The notes below the pieces were generated by a model. It had not been told where the DNA came from. It saw nothing but the letters and a program-made list of their open reading frames with translations, and ran no database searches. Positions 23,233 through 33,260 of a stretch of DNA of 64,000 bases are shown piece by piece. The number at the start of each line of letters is the position of its first letter. Position 1 is the stretch's first letter. Source of the DNA: Leguminivora glycinivorella (taxonomy: Eukaryota; Arthropoda; Insecta; Lepidoptera; Tortricidae); the NCBI RefSeq assembly GCF_023078275.1, contig NC_062975.1, positions 18,461,641 through 18,525,640 on the forward strand, written 5' to 3'. The position numbers and the translations under genes were made by a program.

Positions 23233-23392
23233 CCCCGTTGCCGAATGGCATTTCTGCGACGCGGAACGCCACCGAACCGCAGAAATTTAGTCTGGCTCAG
23301 TCGCGCCAAAACGCGAGAGCGATAGAGATAGATAGCTATGTAAGAGATATTATCGTGAGCGTTTCGTGAGCGTTTGTGAATTCGGCTACGCA
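23233..23392. mobile_element. MITE family M3 (CGTAGCCGAATGG ends)
   Basis: The left end CGTTGCCGAATGGCATTTCT and the right end GCGTTTGTGAATTCGGCTACG are imperfect inverted repeats. The interior TCGCGCCAAAACGCGAGAGC and GATAGAGATAGATAGCTATG is shared with 31046-31190 and, reversed, with 52345-52512. Overlapping ORFs on both strands are incidental. Confidence 0.75.
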
Positions 23393-23852
23393 CACAGCAC
23401 TTCTAAGAGTTCCAAGTTTTCAAGATACTTAAAAGTATAATTATGGTCTAATTGAAACGTGACTCCGAAGCACGTTCACTCTTTCGTGTGTACACCTGCG
23501 CCAATTACTGTACCTCTACCATGAGATTCTGACTTTTAGAATGAGTTAGGTAGTCAATAGCGTAAATGTCATGGAAAATTAAATTTTGTGAAGAATTTTA
23601 ACGACGCCTCCAAATTAATGGTTACTTGGTGGGATCAACAAACCAATGCAATCATGTTATATTAGGCTAATCCAAATACATGGGACCAATGGGTTAATTC
23701 GAACATATTATATTATTCGCTAGCTCGTAATCACATGTGTTGATTCAGTTAGGAGGTCGAACTAGTTTCGGTTCTACCTCAGAGATGGCCGGGGGCGCCA
23801 TAAGCCTTCGGTAATTGTGTCATATACTTGGAAATTTCGACCCTTGCTTTCG

Positions 23853-23980
23853 TGATCCGATGGCCGAGTGGTTTTATACTATTTATAGGCATCCGTCCGA
23901 TTAACGGAGTACGCTGGTTCGATTCCAGCTCGGAACACTTGGTCACTTTTTCTTTGTATATGACATTTATTTAATGTTTA
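23853..23980 (+). mobile_element. tRNA-derived SINE (family S2)
   Basis: GATGGCCGAGTGG (A-box region) and CTGGTTCGATTCCAGC (T-arm with B box) make a tRNA-like head, with an ~11-base insertion (TACTATTTATA) in the D-arm region. The tail TTGGTCACTTTTTCTTTGTA followed by TATGACATTTATTTAATG is shared with 33261-33382 and, in part, 11219-11302. Confidence 0.8.
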
Positions 23981-24199
23981 TATTATATTAAATAGACTTA
24001 TTCAAACCAATAGGACCAATATGCCAATTCAAACACATTCTATTAAACTTATACCGAAATCAGTCATTCGGTTGTGCGGTAGTCCATAAATCTAATGCGA
24101 CTTCACGTATGAACTCGAGTGCAAGAGCACAAGTTACGCTAAACCACCATCACCATAACGATATCCAAAAGATGTAATTCAGTCATCGTGTCTTGTCTG

Positions 24200-24500
24200 T
24201 TCGAAATTAGCTATGGGCAATCGCAAGAGAAGTGCACGATATCCGGACGATATCCTTCACATCAGTGTAAGGTTAGGATGGACCGTGTGGCGCCGGCATC
24301 AGAAAATAGCATACCACCCCATCTCGTCCCGTGGGTGTCGTAGGTATAAGACGACTAAGGGAACATTGATAGCGGCAGATATGCACTTGAGCAAGCTTCG
24401 CCCGTATCCTCAGCGGGGTCCTTGCCCACGAGACCTGCGCGCCGATAGCGCAAAGAAAAATCCTGTAAGTGCCTTTGAGTAATTATGTTAACTAGAGAGG
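24200..24500 (+). repeat. Possible retroelement fragment
   Basis: CCCATCTCGTCCCGTGGGTG followed by TCGTAGGTATAAGACGACTA looks like a block often found in lepidopteran LINE-derived repeats. The 89-codon ORF through it (24213-24482) has no recognisable domain. No second copy is present in this window, so the call rests on general familiarity only. Confidence 0.35.
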
Positions 24501-24619
24501 GCACCTCAAATTGATTTTGTGTAACAACACTTAGAGCCGATCGGCACAACCGCGCTTAGTCTGTGCCGAACGGCTGTGGTAGATTGACGTATCGCAATGA
24601 AAAATATTTCGTCTAAATA

Positions 24620-24697
24620 ATGCCGTCATGTGTAGTGAGGTACTGTACAAACTGCTCAGGAAAATCTAACAAAAGCCAAGGAGTGACTTTTCATACG
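24620..24697 (+). pseudogene. Solitary THAP-like zinc-finger exon
   Basis: ATG at 24620 opens a short frame reading MPSCVVRYCTNCSGKS and then GVTFH before a stop at 24698. The initiator Met, the Cys-X4-Cys-X2-Cys spacing and the downstream TFH match the N-terminal half of a THAP (C2CH) DNA-binding domain. A possible splice donor (AC|GTAGGT) lies in the last codons, so this could be exon 1 of a gene or transposase. I found no partner exon encoding the remaining half (the PxxP and final His region) downstream. Most likely a remnant; coding status unproven. Confidence 0.45.
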
Positions 24698-25090
24698 TAG
24701 GTTTACTGCATTTTTGTTTAAACACGCTTACTTTTAAAAAAATGTATCAATATAAACTCATGCCGAAGTGCCATGTTGCGGCGGCCATGTTTCGTTGAAA
24801 CCAAAGAGTAAAAAATGCAACAAAAGCAGACGTGACAATATCGCAAGTTAGTTCAAGTTTCCTATCATACATTAAATTATATATATGTATCGACGCAAAA
24901 AAGGTTATTTAATTATTATTGTCAGAATTGCACAGTTTTCCGACATGTCGGTCTATAACAGATTCTCAATACGCGTGTCGAATTTCATGTGAGTATGTAA
25001 ATGTAAGTGCAGTACCTAACCTATCTGAATGAATTTGGGTACTGGTAGACGGTCAAGCAAATTATGAGAGTATAAAAACGCGCGAAAAGT

Positions 25091-25266
25091 TAAATCGCTG
25101 TTAGTTTAGCAACGATAATTAAGCATGGAATTTCAATAAAAACATCGTTTTTGTTTTAATTATGTAAATTATACGAAGCTATAATCTAAATTCAGAACGT
25201 GAAAAAAGTTTAGTTTTAAATACAGATTTCAAGCTTGATTGTCGTTACAAAACTAACAGCGATTTA
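25091..25266. mobile_element. MITE-like repeat E, copy 1
   Basis: TAAATCGCTGTTAGTTT at the left and AAACTAACAGCGATTTA at the right are perfect inverted repeats. The interior (ATTAAGCATGGAATTTC, TTCAGAACGTGAAAAAAG) and following bases to ~25335 (GTTAACAACTCACGCTAATT, ATGCCCATGTA) are shared with 60967-61155. Confidence 0.7.
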
Positions 25267-25557
25267 TGTTTTTTGTTAACAACTCACGCTAATTGAGAGT
25301 CACAAATTAAAAAAATGCCCATGTAAACCCATGTCACTTCTATACTACGACCTAATCTATGCACTCTATGCAGGGCTCATCATCGCGACCGAAACGTCGT
25401 AAGCGCCGAGTAAAATCGTAGCGCTTGCGACGTTACGGAAGCAGGCCATTGGTTCACACCCCGCCCCCTCGCCCCGCCTTCAGCTTACAGGCTGTGACAC
25501 GTTCGTTGTTTGCTATAGCTCCTCTATACGAAGTAATAATTACTCAATGGTAAGTGC

Positions 25558-25784
25558 AGGGGTGGCTCACTCCGCGATTCTATCGCCGCGCTACAAGTAC
25601 ATGTCAGCGGCCGCGAGTTCGCGGCCCATTCATTGGCGACGACCTTCGCGCGGCGCAATAAAATTCAATGTTGGCTACTCGCGTGCGGTCCATTTGTTAA
25701 TGAAGGTAAGAATTTAGAATGGCGGCATTTTGTGAACATCAAAGGAGTGAGCCTTCTGTACTTGTACTATTATATATTCTGTGG
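25558..25784 (+). repeat. Dispersed repeat F (GGCTCACTCC...GGAGTGAGCC), copy 1
   Basis: It starts GGCTCACTCCGCGATTCTAT and contains GCCGCGCTACAAGTACATG, GCGGCCGCGAGTTCGCGGCC and ATTTAGAATGGCGGCATTTT. It ends AAAGGAGTGAGCCTTCTGTA then CTTGTACTATTATATATTCT. The internal GGCTCACTCC and GGAGTGAGCC are inverted to each other. A full copy is at 60737-60960 and a split one at 34231-34762. Confidence 0.8.
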
Positions 25785-26465
25785 TAAGTGTAAGGTCTGA
25801 TGGCACGCTTATATTCTGCGTGCAGCGGGGCGGGGCGTGCAGCGTGCATGTCAAACAAATTGAAGCGTCCTGAGTCGACGCTGCAAAGGTTGGACGCACC
25901 CTCACCCGCGCCGCTGCATGCCCAGCCGAACTCTCCGCTCCGAGCGTCCACTCAAGCCTTAGTAAGGTCTGAGTGGGCGCCCGATACGAGCGTGCATCAA
26001 GCCTTACACTAAAACTCACGGTAGTGGCTTGTCCCGCAAAAACACGCTTCATTTACGAGGCTCGCGTCGTGGACACGTGGAGTGCCACTCGCGCGTCGGT
26101 TCGTGTTCTATCTTGTTTGTGTTCAGGAGCACATCGCATTTAAGTGACACTTGGAATTGCAATTCTTGTTTTAAAGTCGTTGGTGGGCAAGTGAAGTTCT
26201 TTGCGTTAGCAAAATGTATTGAATTAAACAACTTTCAATTGACTTACTTGGTCACTCTGTCAAGTGACCACCAATGTCTGTTTCAAACTTGAACTCAACG
26301 CATGTTCGAATTGTTCGATGTACCAATATTTTTGTTTTGCAATTGGACAAATATATTTAATATAAACCGGTTGAAATAAAATAAAATGAATGTATGTGTA
26401 TTGAACATTCCTTCTTTTCATGCGGTTCTAGAGGTTCTTTGTGCGTTCTACAGTTCAAACCACAT
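25785..26465. other. Intergenic, GC-richer stretch without a supported gene
   Basis: ORFs on both strands at 25714-26292 result from locally high GC and carry no recognised motif. Inverted or direct copies of this sequence were not seen elsewhere in the window. Confidence 0.35.
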
Positions 26466-27020
26466 TTTTAGGGTTCCGTAGTCAACTAGGAACCCTTATA
26501 GTTTCGCCATGTCTGTCTGTCCGTCCGTCCGTCCGTCCGTCCGTCCGTCCGCGGATAATCTCAGTAACTGTTAGCACTAGAAAGCTGAAATTTGGTACCA
26601 ATATGTATATCAATCACGCCAACAAAGTGCAAAACTAAAAAATGGAAAAAAATGTTTTATTAAGGTACCCCCCCTACATGTAAAGTGGGGGCTGATATTT
26701 TTTTTCATTCTAACCCCAACGTGTGATATATTGTTGGATAGGTATTTAAAAATTAATATGGGTTTCCTAAGATCGTTTTTTGATAGTATTAATATTTTCG
26801 GAAATAATCGCTCCTAAAGGAAAAACAAGTGCGTCCCCCCCCCTCTAACTTTTGAACCATATGTTTAAAAAATATGAAAAAAATCACAAAAGTAGAACTT
26901 TATAAAGACTTTCTAGGAAAATTATTTTGAACTTGATAGGTTCAGTAGTTTTTGAGAAAAATACGGAAAACTACGGAACCCTACACTGAGCGTGGCCCGA
27001 CACGCTCTTGGCCAGTTTTT
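26466..27020 (-). mobile_element. AGGGTTCCG element (family G), copy a
   Basis: Left end TTTTTAGGGTTCCGTAGTCA, then a (GTCC)n tract, AGCACTAGAAAGCTGAAATT, GTAAAGTGGGGGCTGA, AATAATCGCTCCTAAAGGAA and TTGAACTTGATAGGTTCAGT. Right end CTACGGAACCCTACACTGAG, then CGTGGCCCGACACGCTCTTG and GCCAGTTTTT. The reverse complement of this arrangement is at 45075-45612 and 49168-49708. It is a very common lepidopteran repeat, non-coding here. T-runs at both flanks suggest insertion into an A/T run. Confidence 0.88.
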
Positions 27021-27384
27021 ATTTTCATGTATGATTATCATCAAAAAACAATTTTGAATTCGCACGTTCTCATTGCTTAGGAATAACAAAGTAAACACAA
27101 ATTCGTTTAAACTTGAAAGCAAAGAAACCAACGAAAAATCGCTTATTCCGAAAAAGGAAATTAACCCTTGGCTATTTCACAAAGGAAACCCACGCGTGCG
27201 TTAAACGTATGCGGGTAGTTAGTAGAAAATGTCTTTATAAGAGTTCGTGACGTCGGTGAAACAAAGACGTACAAGCTCCCTTGAGGTATCGTTTGGATTC
27301 AGACTTCAATACTACAGCAGCATTAAATGCGGTACGATATCCACGTCACACTCAAACATGAACTCACGCTTGTAAAAAGACTGG

Positions 27385-27527
27385 ACACATGAGTCAAGTT
27401 TCAGTGTAACTCTTAGTTTTGTCGTCCCCATCGCCAACATCTCATTGAACCCATCATATATGTAGTCGACTTTTATGACACCCGCGGAAAGAAAGGTAGT
27501 GAAATTTCTAAACCGTCACCACACGGG
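27385..27527 (-). repeat. Short element C, degenerate copy 3
   Basis: CACATGAGTCAAGTTTCAGT, TATGACACCCGCGGAAAGAA and CCGTCACCACACGG line up with parts of 2573-2829, with a missing middle section. No target duplication was found; an old copy. Confidence 0.6.
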
Positions 27528-27562
27528 GTATTATGTCGAAGATTCTATCAATATCTATTTAT

Positions 27563-28255
27563 TAGGGTTCCGTAGTCAACTAGGAACCCTTATAGTTTCG
27601 CCATGTCTGTCTGTCCGTCCATCCGTCCGTCCGTCCGTCCGTCCGTCCGTCCGCGGATTATCTCAGTAACCCTTAGCACTAGAAAGCTGAAATTTGGTAC
27701 CAATGTGTATATCAGTCACGCCAACAAACTGCAAAAATAAAAAATGGAAAAAAATGTTTTATTAGGGTACTCCCCCTACATGTAAAGTGGGGGCTGATTT
27801 TTTTTTGCATTCCAACCCCAACGTGTGATATATTTTTGGATAGGTATTTAAAAATGAATAAGGGTTTACTAAGATCATTTTTTGGTAATATTTTTTTTTT
27901 TTATTATTATAAATGGGCTTACTCTTGACCACAGACTAGCCAAAGGCAAAGACGTGGCCTACAATGGAGTGAGCTCGCCCAGAAGATGCCTGTTCACTCT
28001 TGATTTGAAGGTTGCCGGGATTAATATTTTTGGAAATAATCGCTCCTAAAGGAAAAAAAAGTGCGTCCCCCCCCCTCTAACTTTTGAACCATATGTTTAA
28101 AAAATATGAAAAAAATCACAAAAGTAGAACTTTATAAAGACTTTCTAGGAAAACTGTTTTGAACTTGATAGGTTCAGTAGTTTTTGAGAAAAATATGGAA
28201 AACTACGGAACCCTACACTGAGCGTGGCCCGACACGCTCTTGGCCGGTTTTTTTT
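27563..28255 (-). mobile_element. AGGGTTCCG element (family G), copy b, interrupted
   Basis: Same order of blocks as copy a: AGGGTTCCGTAGTCAACTAG, a longer (GTCC)n tract, TAGCACTAGAAAGCTGAAAT and, at the far end, GGAACCCTACACTGAGCGTG. It is interrupted at 27896-28021 by another repeat. The two copies a and b are in the same orientation about 1.1 kb apart. Confidence 0.87.
27896..28021 (-). mobile_element. Short retroposed repeat H inside family G copy b
   Basis: AAATGGGCTTACTCTTGACC to TCTTGATTTGAAGGTTGCC is absent from the other family G copies at this point. TAATATTTTT occurs on both sides (27886-27895 and 28022-28031) and may be the target duplication, though it is low-complexity. A related sequence in opposite orientation lies at 51803-51895 (AACAGGCATCTTCTGGGTGA). 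Confidence 0.75.
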
Positions 28256-29091
28256 TTATTTCATTGTATGTTTGAGAAAAGCACTATACATGCCTCGGCG
28301 TGAAAACGGATTCCCGGCCTCGTATCCATATCCGGCCTCGCTCGCACGCTCGCTCGGCCGTATATACCCACTTGGCCGGAAATCCTCATTTTCCCGGCCT
28401 CTGATGTAATGTACTATAGAGTAATCACACCTCGGACACTGGCGATTAAATATATGAAAGAGGCGCGTTCCTAGCACACAGTCTAAGCTCGTGTAGGTGA
28501 ACGCGTACTATGCTTGTATGAGTGACATATATGACAGGTCGACTGTTCGCGTTTTTGACAGACGGTAACTGTGAGGTAACCGAGAGGGGGTGGGCGGCAC
28601 TTTCAGCGGGGAGCGGGAGTGGCCATACTGTATGATAATACTCTTTATTATACTGTGGAGTAATACAGGTGTAGCTTGAATTCGTACGTAACCTTTTCAA
28701 ATTAAGATGGTTGCTTTTGATCCATGAAATAAACTGCTTGGTAGAAATAGCACGTACAACCCAGACCTAAAGGGGGAGTAGAAGAGCATTGGACACTTTT
28801 TTACTCAAGTCGTAATAAAACCATTATGTTTTACCATAGTCAACTTTTTGTTTCAAAATGGTTGTAGATTATACTTACATAGGCTTATATATTATACGAG
28901 TAACTCAACATACTCGTACAGGATTTTCTAAATCTTTGCCAAAGTTTTTCGTGGGTCAGGTGTTCAGGGCACTAGGGTAAATTAAATACTTCATAATACA
29001 GAATTTGAATGTTTTTATACTCGTACAAAATTGTGGTGTGATAATTTGTAATAAAATAGGTTCCATACTCGGTGAAATAAAAAGAACCGTT
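28256..29091. other. Intergenic, partly GC-rich
   Basis: Bases 28290-28405 hold imperfect GGCCGG/CCGGCC-type inverted blocks (TTCCCGGCCTCGTATCC, GCTCGCTCGGCCGTATA), probably another decayed fold-back repeat. No supported gene. Confidence 0.35.
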
Positions 29092-29102
29092 AAGACTTGC
29101 AT

Positions 29103-29249
29103 TCTTCTTCCTCGTTCCCTCAATGCTGAGGATCGCGACCACAAGTAGCGTGTCTCCATTGAACGCGGTCATAAGCCATGTGGACTGCACGATATAGGCT
29201 GCCGCCAGTCGACTTCTTCACACAGTCAGACCATCTCTTACGAGCCCAG
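29103..29249 (-). mobile_element. Retroposed fragment with 11-bp target duplication
   Basis: It is flanked by AAGACTTGCAT at 29092-29102 and 29250-29260. The insert begins TCTTCTTCCTCG, so on the minus strand it ends in a (GAA)-type tail. The body includes AGGATCGCGACCACAAGTAG and CACAGTCAGACCATCTC. The overlapping minus-strand ORFs are not genes. Confidence 0.85.
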
Positions 29250-29295
29250 AAGACTTGCATAGTGACGTTTGAGGTCGTAATGAACAACTTTGATA

Positions 29296-29436
29296 TTTGT
29301 TCCTGAGTCATGGATGTTTTCTATATATATAAGTATGTATTTATTGTATATCGTCGCCTAGCACCCATAGTACAAGCTTTGCTTAGTTTGGGGCTAGGTT
29401 GATCTGTGTAAGGTGACCCCCAATATTTATTTATTT
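29296..29436 (+). mobile_element. SINE-type tail (S1-related variant)
   Basis: TTGTTCCTGAGTCATGGATG and TTTTCTATATATATAAGTAT match the S1 middle, but the 3' part differs (ATCGTCGCCTAGCACCCATA, TTTGCTTAGTTTGGGGCTAG, ending CCCCAATATTTATTTATTTA). The same variant tail occurs at 59250-59362 and in part at 60046-60085. The head is missing. Confidence 0.7.
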
Positions 29437-30221
29437 ATTTTATTTTTATTATGGGACCAATGCAGAAAACGCAAGAAAAAATTTGGCGGTTTCATACATT
29501 TCGATTGTTATTATGCCGTTCATTTCTATTGGAACAGCCAATTTTTTTTCGCGATTTCAGCATTGTTAAAGTTGTTCGTTATGACCTCAAGAATCACGGT
29601 CCTTTTTATTTCATCCTGTATACTGCGTACTGTTTAATTTCCCAAGCAGACACGTCAAAATGACGGTAAAATTTTCACAATTTTGCCTAAAAAATCCTCA
29701 AAAGTACTAAACCATTGAAAATTCGTTTAATTTCGCTGGCCAAGATCTTATCTCAGACATAATCATCGTTACTGAGAGCTAGGAACAAAGTAAATTGCCG
29801 ACGCCACCAAATGAGCTGGAACGGGAAGGTGCCGATAATTCTGCTGAGGCGCCTGACTAGTGATGTTCTATTAATTTCTGGATACAATAGGCTATCAGAC
29901 TCATATCGAATTTGGCACAAGAAATTATTGTTTTCTGTAGTATTTGTATAAGAAACCAATTTTCATACATTTTGGGTATTAAAAGTGTATGAACACTACG
30001 TATTTTCTATTAAAAATGTGTGTAATTTTTTTTTACTTTGGCCACCAAAAACGCTGTCAGCCATGTAGTGACGTCATAGAACTTAACTTCATGTCGAGTC
30101 AATCACTGAGATAATGCACAGACAATCTATAGATTAACATGGCTAGTTAATGTTGTTTTTGCCTGATTAAGTGAAAGTATACTTTAAAAATTTTTTTTGC
30201 GGTTTTCAGTCGTAATAAAAT
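29437..30221. other. Intergenic, no feature recognised
   Basis: No supported gene; short ORFs on both strands lack motifs. The AT-rich run before 30222 leads directly into the hairpin. Confidence 0.4.
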
Positions 30222-30486
30222 ATGTTAATAATCCATATGCTTTTTTTTAAATATAAACATATAGATTTTTCCTTTTTTATTGTGGAACGTACCACTTTAT
30301 AAATCACAAGCAATCCAAGGATGTGGGTTCGAGTCCCACGTTGGCCAGAGTCGATCACTGTTGATTTTTTCATTGCGATTGATGTTTGCATTTATAATTT
30401 GTGATTTATAAAGTGGTACGTTCCACAATAAAAAAGGAAAAATCTATATGTTTATATTTAAAAAAAAGCATATGGATTATTAACAT
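30222..30486. repeat. Perfect 88-bp inverted repeat enclosing a half SINE
   Basis: The left arm 30222-30309 and the right arm 30399-30486 are exact reverse complements over all 88 bases, including homopolymer runs of eight T/A and six T/A. The 89-base spacer holds the 3' half of a tRNA-like sequence (GGATGTGGGTTCGAGTCCCA) and its tail. The spacer is identical to 30730-30818, 420 bp downstream. As single-stranded DNA or RNA it would form a very stable hairpin. Confidence 0.95.
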
Positions 30487-30694
30487 TGAGTTAATAACGC
30501 CATCTCTCCAGCCGGCCTAACACTTCTATGTGTGGTGTGGTCGGGAGGTTAGTCTTGCGCCGATGCAAGTCCTCAGGGTTGGCTAGGGTTGTAAACCTTG
30601 GAATATGTAGATGTCGCTGGTGATGCATGACTACGACACGGTGACGTAGTCGTGCGTCACAGTCGCAATGGTTAAATTCGCAGTCATGGACGGA
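30487..30694. other. Spacer between two SINE S3 copies
   Basis: No gene. It contains GACTACGACACGGTGACGTA, which has a local inverted structure, and otherwise unassigned sequence separating the hairpin from the fuller SINE. Confidence 0.4.
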
Positions 30695-30695
30695 T

Positions 30696-30824
30696 GGTCA
30701 GCTGGCGCAATTGGTAACGCATTGGACCGGCAATCCAAGGATGTGGGTTCGAGTCCCACGTTGGCCAGAGTCGATCACTGTTGATTTTTTCATTGCGATT
30801 GATGTTTGCATTTATAATTTGTGA
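30696..30824 (+). mobile_element. tRNA-derived SINE (family S3) with near-complete cloverleaf
   Basis: Bases 30696-30767 fold as a tRNA. The acceptor GGTCAGC pairs with GTTGGCC (two G-T pairs), TTGGA/TCCAA is an anticodon stem with a seven-base loop CCGGCAA, and GTGGG/CCCAC is a perfect T-stem around TTCGAGT. The loop has C instead of the usual T at position 33 and the D-stem is weak, so it is unlikely to be a working tRNA. The tail GAGTCGATCACTGTTGATTT is shared with the copy in the 30222-30486 hairpin, which marks it as a SINE. Confidence 0.75.
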
Positions 30825-31001
30825 GTAATAAAATATGGTTTTATTTTTTTCGGTTAATTGGACAGTAATTAATAATATAAGATAGACTTTAGAAATGGGT
30901 CAAGTAGCCTATTGGGTCTAAAAGTATAAAGGTTTAGAATGAAACTGGACCGCCTAGCCGAAATGACAATCGTCGACGCAAGACGCCGATCAAAACGCAG
31001 C

Positions 31002-31199
31002 TCAGGGTGGCTAGCCGAATGGCACAATCGCTCACTTGCCTGGCCCCGTAGCCGAATGGCATTTCTCCGACGCCAAACGAAAGCGATACGCCGCTGGCTC
31101 TGTCGCGCCAATACGCAAGCGCGATAGAGATAGATATCTACTAGCGCTTCGTTTCGTGAGCGTTTCGTGAGCGATTATGCCATTCGGCTAGCCACCCTG
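31002..31199. mobile_element. MITE family M3, nested fold-back
   Basis: The outer ends CAGGGTGGCTAGCCGAATGG and CCATTCGGCTAGCCACCCTG are exact inverses, followed by GCACAATCGCTCAC against GTGAGCGATTATGC (one mismatch). Inside, CCCGTAGCCGAATGGCATTT at 31044 marks the usual end of the family. The interior GATAGAGATAGATA is shared with 23233-23392. The arrangement looks like one element inserted into, or recombined with, another. A loose half-copy precedes it at 30953-31000. Confidence 0.7.
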
Positions 31200-31400
31200 T
31201 CGTGCCAATATGGAAGAAAGATAGAAATAGGTAGTTAGCTACAATAATGATTTTATCGCAAGCGTTTGCGCATTTGACTACGTACCGTAGCTTACAACGG
31301 GTCATATTATGTAAAAATAACGACCTCAGTCAGTCATATTTGAATATATCGCGAACAGACAGACAGTCAGCTGAAATAGACCATCATCTTCTTCACGTCG

Positions 31401-31538
31401 TACAGTCAGCAGCAGAAGTTGCGTAGCGGGCAAGTTGTTCAAAATGAACTTGACACGATCTTATTTTTAAGACAATAAGAGCGTGTTAGGATCATTGTGA
31501 ACACCTTGCCAGCTACGCAACTTCTGCTGCTGACTGTA
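31401..31538. mobile_element. MITE with TACAGTCAGCAGCAGAAG ends
   Basis: The first 27 bases (TACAGTCAGCAGCAGAAG, TTGCGTAGC) are exactly inverted at the right end (GCTACGCAA, CTTCTGCTGCTGACTGTA). The arms continue imperfectly through AGTTGTTCAAAATGAACTTG. It is 138 bp, non-coding. TACAGT ends are usual for mariner-type MITEs. Confidence 0.85.
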
Positions 31539-32079
31539 TTACGAGCTTTTTACCACCTCCCATAATAACTAATTAAGTAAAATTAGTTTTGACTAAAGCG
31601 ACTGCCGCCTGTCCGTCCAAACCAAATAAATTCTTCTGGTTTTCCAATGAGTCAAACGATAAATTCATATAGGCATAAGTTTCAAAAAAACACATTGATA
31701 TTTACGAGATGGTATGGGATACGTTCCGATGATGTACGTAGGCACAGGAAAATAATCTTTGGTTGTTTAGTAATTATATTCTTTATATTTCCTGAGTGAC
31801 AAATATCCTTGTCTCAAATATTCCTACGAAACGGCACATCCCTAATCCTGACGCAGCACGATTTATACTCCGAGGCGGCATTTGAACATCGAAAAACCTC
31901 TCCTGAAATTAAATATATTGATTTCATGTAATATTTATTTCTATTTTATAATAGTCAAGGCGGATTTAAAACTTACTGGCACACGCTACCAGTCAACCAG
32001 GATTAGGGCCCATTTAGACGGTACGAGAACTCGCATACGAGTTTTATTACATTGCGATTTTGATGGCTATGCAAAATTG
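31539..32079. other. Intergenic, no feature recognised
   Basis: No supported gene; the ORF at 31882-32082 has no recognised motif. Confidence 0.4.
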
Positions 32080-33160
32080 TAAGGTACAGCGGGGCAAATC
32101 TCGACTGGGTGGCAAATGTAACTGATCCATTTTTTCCATGTTTTACAATGTTTGCATTATTAAATAGAGTGCCCATCGGTTATATATGGTAGGCGTGTTC
32201 AGTGGATATGTCGCAGGGAAATGGCCAAAACAGAGATTTTATCAAATCACTAAGGGATACAGATGATCAAATCACTCAGGATGTCAAAATGCCGAATCAA
32301 TTTTATCATGTCTCTAGAAAATTTTAGTCATTTGACTAAATCCCTTATTCTGTTTAGTGAAATCACAAAATCGACCAATAGACACGCCACGTTTTGTCAT
32401 TTCACTAGATTTGTTTAGGGATTTGATAAAATCCCTGAACCACATCAGAAAGTTGACGAAACGAGCTTATGAAGTCAACTAGTTTTATCATTTCGCTAAA
32501 CAAGTTCAGTGAAAAGACAAAATGTTTTAATAAATATTAAAATAATTTAAAATGAAACATTTTTAGCTTTGTTTTTTCAATTATTCTATTTTTTATTTAT
32601 TTATAGAAAACCAAAAACTCTTAAAACGGATTCAATTTTACCATTTCACTAATCCAGTTCAATCAAATCAAGTGACAAAGGCAAGAGTCTAATAAATCTA
32701 ATTGGATATATTAGATTTTTGGCTTTGTCATTTCACGAAACCAGTTCAGACATTTGATCAAATCACCAGTTGAGACTTTATCATTTCCCTAAATTTGTTT
32801 ATGGAAATGTTAAAACTAATTGACTTTTGAGTTCATTTCGTCAACTCACTGTCGTGGTTCAGGGATTTTATCAAATCCCTAAACAAATCTAGTGATGATT
32901 AATGATTTTGTGATCTTACTAAACAGAGTCAGGGATTTAGTCAAATGACTGAAATTTTATAGAGAAATTATGAAACGGATTCGCCATTTTGACATCCTGC
33001 GTGATTTGATCAAATCCCTTAGAGATTTGATCAAATCTTTGTTTTGGCCATTTCCCTGCGACAGATACATGTACCTATAACTCCACATCATAGTGTAATA
33101 ATGGAAAAAATTGATTTGTTACAATGGCCCCCCAGTCGAGATTTGCCCCGCTGTACCTTA
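32080..33160. mobile_element. MITE family M1, copy split by an inner fold-back element
   Basis: Outer ends TAAGGTACAGCGGGGCAAAT and ATTTGCCCCGCTGTACCTTA are perfect inverses. ATCCATTTTTTCCATG on the left and GTAATAATGGAAAAAATTGA on the right match the arms of the 131-bp copy at 12649-12779. The large size here is explained by the 32209-33063 insertion and by about 50 bp of extra flanking sequence on the left. Confidence 0.82.
32209..33063. mobile_element. 855-bp fold-back element built of short repeated motifs
   Basis: It begins TGTCGCAGGGAAATGGCCAA and ends TTGGCCATTTCCCTGCGACA, exact inverses, with a four-base GATA on each side (32205-32208 and 33064-33067) as a possible target duplication. 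The arms stay partly complementary across most of the element. They consist of recurring blocks such as GGGATTTGATAAAATCCCT, TTTATCATTTC(A/G)CTAAA and GTCATTTGACTAAATCCC. No ORF of note. Confidence 0.8.
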
Positions 33161-33260
33161 ACTAAAATCGCATGCGAGTTTGCACGCCGTCTAAATCTGG
33201 CCTTATAGATCCAGCATAAAGTCACCCAGGAAGTGCTTTCAATATGACAATATCAAAAAA

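Noticed and set aside
25714..26052. 112-codon minus-strand ORF with overlapping ORFs on both strands
   Set aside because: GC-rich sequence next to repeat F gives open frames in several phases; there is no motif and no conserved start.
26514..27656. CRISPR-like regular repeats in the GTCC tracts
   Set aside because: They are simple tetranucleotide runs without spacers, part of the AGGGTTCCG element.
30696..30767. Functional tRNA gene
   Set aside because: The cloverleaf is good, but position 33 is C, the D-stem is weak and the downstream sequence is shared with a second copy, as expected for a SINE.
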